Assembly: GCA_001600495.1 (NCBI GenBank)
Contig: BCKE01000098.1
Span: 48,352-76,991 of the forward strand
DNA length: 28,640 nucleotides
Origin: Pilasporangium apinafurcum
Lineage: Eukaryota; Oomycota; Peronosporomycetes; Pythiales; Pythiaceae
Reading direction: 5' to 3'
Below, in pieces: positions 26,721 to 28,640 of the stretch. Within the stretch, counting starts at the first letter, position 1; every line of letters starts with the position of its first letter. Under the pieces are notes generated by a model that searched no databases, was not told the origin of the DNA, and saw nothing but the letters and a program-made list of their open reading frames with translations. A program made the translations under genes and the position numbers.

Positions 26721-26762
26721 TTGTACCACGCATGGTACAATGATGTGGGGAATAAAGGTTAA
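26721..26762. repeat. Palindromic motif, right of Fanzor copy 2
   Basis: TTGTACCACGCATGGTACAA is an imperfect palindrome. The adjoining 22 bp (26741-26762, containing GTGGGGAATAAAG) match 24291-24312 with one mismatch and in the same orientation. The motif begins 56 bp after the Fanzor stop codon and includes an AATAAA signal, so it may be a transposon end, the 3' end of the guide/messenger RNA, or both. Confidence 0.75.
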
Positions 26763-27369
26763 GGATTAGCGTAAGCTTGACGACTAGTGGTTGAGGCGCC
26801 TTTCAAAGCCGAGTGTGGGGCTGTCAGTATATAGCATGTATTCGAATGATGAGTAGAGCTTAAGTCGATTACGAACCGCTGTTGTCGTAGTATTCATCAG
26901 TAACAAAATCTGTTGTTCGTCTATGTGAGTGTCGGTCAGCTATGCACATGCATGCAGTGTGTCCAGTTTTTAATTTCATCGCACACGCATACCTTCCATC
27001 TACTGTCCATCAACTTTTCCTGCATCACTTGCTTATCGATGAGTGTCAGCACAGGGTGATCGTTCTCTGTATGAAGCAGACGTTTGAGTATGACTGAATC
27101 TTGGTCCTTTCCCTTGTGCTCTGGTGGTAAGAAGATACCAGCTACAACGACGATCGGAGGCAACAACGCAACGGTGATGTGTCAACCTTGTCGACATCCA
27201 TGACAAAGATATTGATTATGCTGTCAAGGAAGAGATCTATGGTGACGGTGAATTGTATCATAAACATCCACCCACACATGTCTCTCTCTGTGCTAGCAGG
27301 TCAGACTCTCATCGACCCTCATGTTACTCACCAAACCGCACTATCGTAACTCTTATAGATCCTAGGGAC
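26763..27369. other. Spacer between Fanzor copy 2 and the ATPase relic
   Basis: No gene is recognised. A minus-strand frame at 27166-26936 (76 codons) has a protein-like middle (PVLTLIDKQVMQEKL), but it shows no motif I know and no supporting introns. A plus-strand piece near 27186-27260 reads VDIHDKDIDYAVKEEI before stops. Either could be leftovers of decayed genes. Confidence 0.4.
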
Positions 27370-28128
27370 TCCCAACTGACTCAAAGGAGCCTCACGACTG
27401 TAAAATGATCATCACTATGCTGGAATCCTCATGACTGGTGATATCATCGTGTGCATATGGGCGACGTGATCCCTACCGATAACAAAATCCTGCAGAGTGA
27501 TAACATCAAGGTCGATCAGTCATCACTTACAGAAGAAATGTGGTCAGCGACCAAGAACGAAGAGAATGAAGTCCATTCGGGTGAAGTCAAACCCGTGATG
27601 GATAACACAGGTGTCAATACTTTTTATTGCTGTGCCGCTGGATAGATCTACAACACTAAATTCCGTTTTCGTTTACTAAAGATGTTGATGGGAACTTTTG
27701 TATGATCTCCACCATTACATGGTGCGCCATTGAGCTGATTATACAGACGAACGCGCGCTCACCAAAGTTCATACCACGCTTTTCAAGGATAGATACTTCG
27801 ATGTTGCCAGCATCTTCATGTTGATCCTTAGTGTCAGTCGCCACGCTGGTAATGATGTCGATGGTTTTTTCTATTCGTTCATTGGCTTTCATCAAGGAAA
27901 TGGCCATTATCACACAGCTCACATGTGCTGAAGAAATGAGCAGTATGAAAATATTGTGCTCAGATGAGACCGGTACGCTTACCATCAACAAGCTGTCCGT
28001 CGACGTGGACAATTTGATTCTATACAATAATTTACGACCTACGATATCTACATGTACGGTGCGCTCACGACCCATATTGAGAACAGTGAAGCCATTAGTG
28101 TAATCCGCTTCAACGAGTACCCTATGCA
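27370..28128 (+). pseudogene. P-type (P3A, plasma-membrane H+) ATPase relic
   Basis: Fragments in the right order but in shifting frames: MTGDIIV (27431-27451), then MGDVIPTDNKILQSDNIKVD and QSSLTEEMWSATK (actuator domain, 27457-27645); GNFCMISTITWCAIELIIQ (membrane segment, about 27690-27750); and EMAIITQLTCAEEMSSMKIL leading into CSDETGTLTINKLSVD (phosphorylation site, about 27895-28020). Last comes YMYGALTTHIENSEAI (28049 onwards). These match proton-pumping P3A ATPases. Key residues have changed: the TGES loop reads TEEM and DKTGTLT reads DETGTLT, although the phosphorylated Asp is kept. The N-terminus, several membrane helices and the C-terminal half are absent. It is non-functional as read. 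Single-pass errors cannot explain both motif losses and several frameshifts. Confidence 0.8.
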
Positions 28129-28432
28129 CAATGGTAAGACCAGCTCAGTGAACTATAGTAAAATAGATAATAGTGTTATTAAGACGGGTAATCTTGGTAA
28201 GCGCATCATGAAAAGAAGGAGCACGAGCAATGATAATGCAATCCGGTTGTCATTCTTTGGTTTTACATCAATTAACCATTGTACCCTTCTTACTGCTTCG
28301 TTAGTGTTTAAGAAAGACGTTTGCTATACCACGACGATTGTATCTTTATGCTACCACATATATCTCATACTTTTCACGTACATGTGAGCAGGAGAATATC
28401 GAACTCTAATCCTCTCTTTCGTACTTGGTCTT
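28129..28432. other. Unassigned sequence before the right inverted-repeat arm
   Basis: A 111-codon plus-strand frame spans 28052-28387, but only its first part matches the ATPase relic. The rest has no recognisable motif. Nothing else is visible. The junction with the inverted repeat at 28433 is abrupt. Confidence 0.4.
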
Positions 28433-28640
28433 TCGGCTTCTTCTTTGGATCGAGCANCAATGTCGTCTCGGGGTCGATAAAGTAGCTGTGTATNTATTGA
28501 AGAGAGCACACGCGCATAGCAGAGTAAAGCAGCGTTCCCATATCATATTAAAGGTTTTGAATTGCCGCACTGTGAAGACACTACACTGGCCATTTACTCA
28601 CACGTGCTTATGTGCTTATGTGCTTATGTGTGTGTGTGTG
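28433..28640 (-). repeat. Right arm of 208-bp inverted repeat
   Basis: This is the reverse complement of 64-271, identical except for N at 28457 and 28494. It carries a second copy of the last 53 bp of the WW/PDZ/PH gene, its 3' flank and the CACATAAG/CA repeat, facing outward. It reaches the last base of the window, so its true outer limit is unknown. Either a real inverted duplication or an assembly fold-back at a contig end would give this pattern. Confidence 0.95.

Noticed and set aside
26936-27166. 76-codon minus-strand frame as a real gene
   Set aside because: It is protein-like in the middle, but no family could be recognised, no exons join it, and it lies among relics.
27656-28129. 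157-codon minus-strand frame
   Set aside because: It overlaps the plus-strand ATPase fragments with recognisable motifs, so it is an antisense shadow.

Overview
This window looks like nuclear DNA from a compact eukaryotic microbe, most likely an oomycete. An Albugo-like (white rust) source is my best guess, but that is inference and was not tested by any search. Seven protein-coding genes are densely packed on both strands. Six of them carry short GT-AG introns: I reconstructed 50, all 59 to 102 nt long, and every exon junction keeps the reading frame. Bacterial features (operons, Shine-Dalgarno sites, CRISPR arrays) are absent.

Layout: 219-3961 (-) encodes a WW-PDZ-coiled-coil-PH scaffold protein. 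At 4430-6634 (+) lies a decayed Fanzor gene, a eukaryotic TnpB-like RNA-guided nuclease family, followed by a hairpin-rich 3' segment. A possible heat-shock-factor fragment is at 6869-7157. An R3HDM4-like R3H protein (8749-7305, -) and a bZIP transcription factor (9230-10914, +) diverge from a shared 480-bp spacer. After 1.3 kb without a recognisable gene comes an intronless SETD3-like methyltransferase (12204-13643, +). A tRNase Z gene (15404-13674, -) and SMC5 (15568-20252, +, 20 exons) share a 163-bp divergent promoter. SMC5 converges on a tepsin-like ENTH gene (23645-20404, -).

The last 4.4 kb differs in character. It contains all the ambiguous bases, a second and distinct decayed Fanzor copy (24760-26665, +) flanked by directly repeated palindromic motifs, and a broken P-type proton ATPase (27370-28128, +). 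It ends in a 208-bp inverted copy of the window's own left end, so it may be repeat-rich, newly rearranged or poorly assembled.

The housekeeping genes are unrelated in function (genome maintenance, tRNA processing, vesicle coats, transcription, protein methylation), so the region is not a functional cluster. The main interest is the pair of Fanzor loci with their structured flanks. Both are damaged as they stand, and both have a single-base frame break in a homopolymer just before the third RuvC motif.
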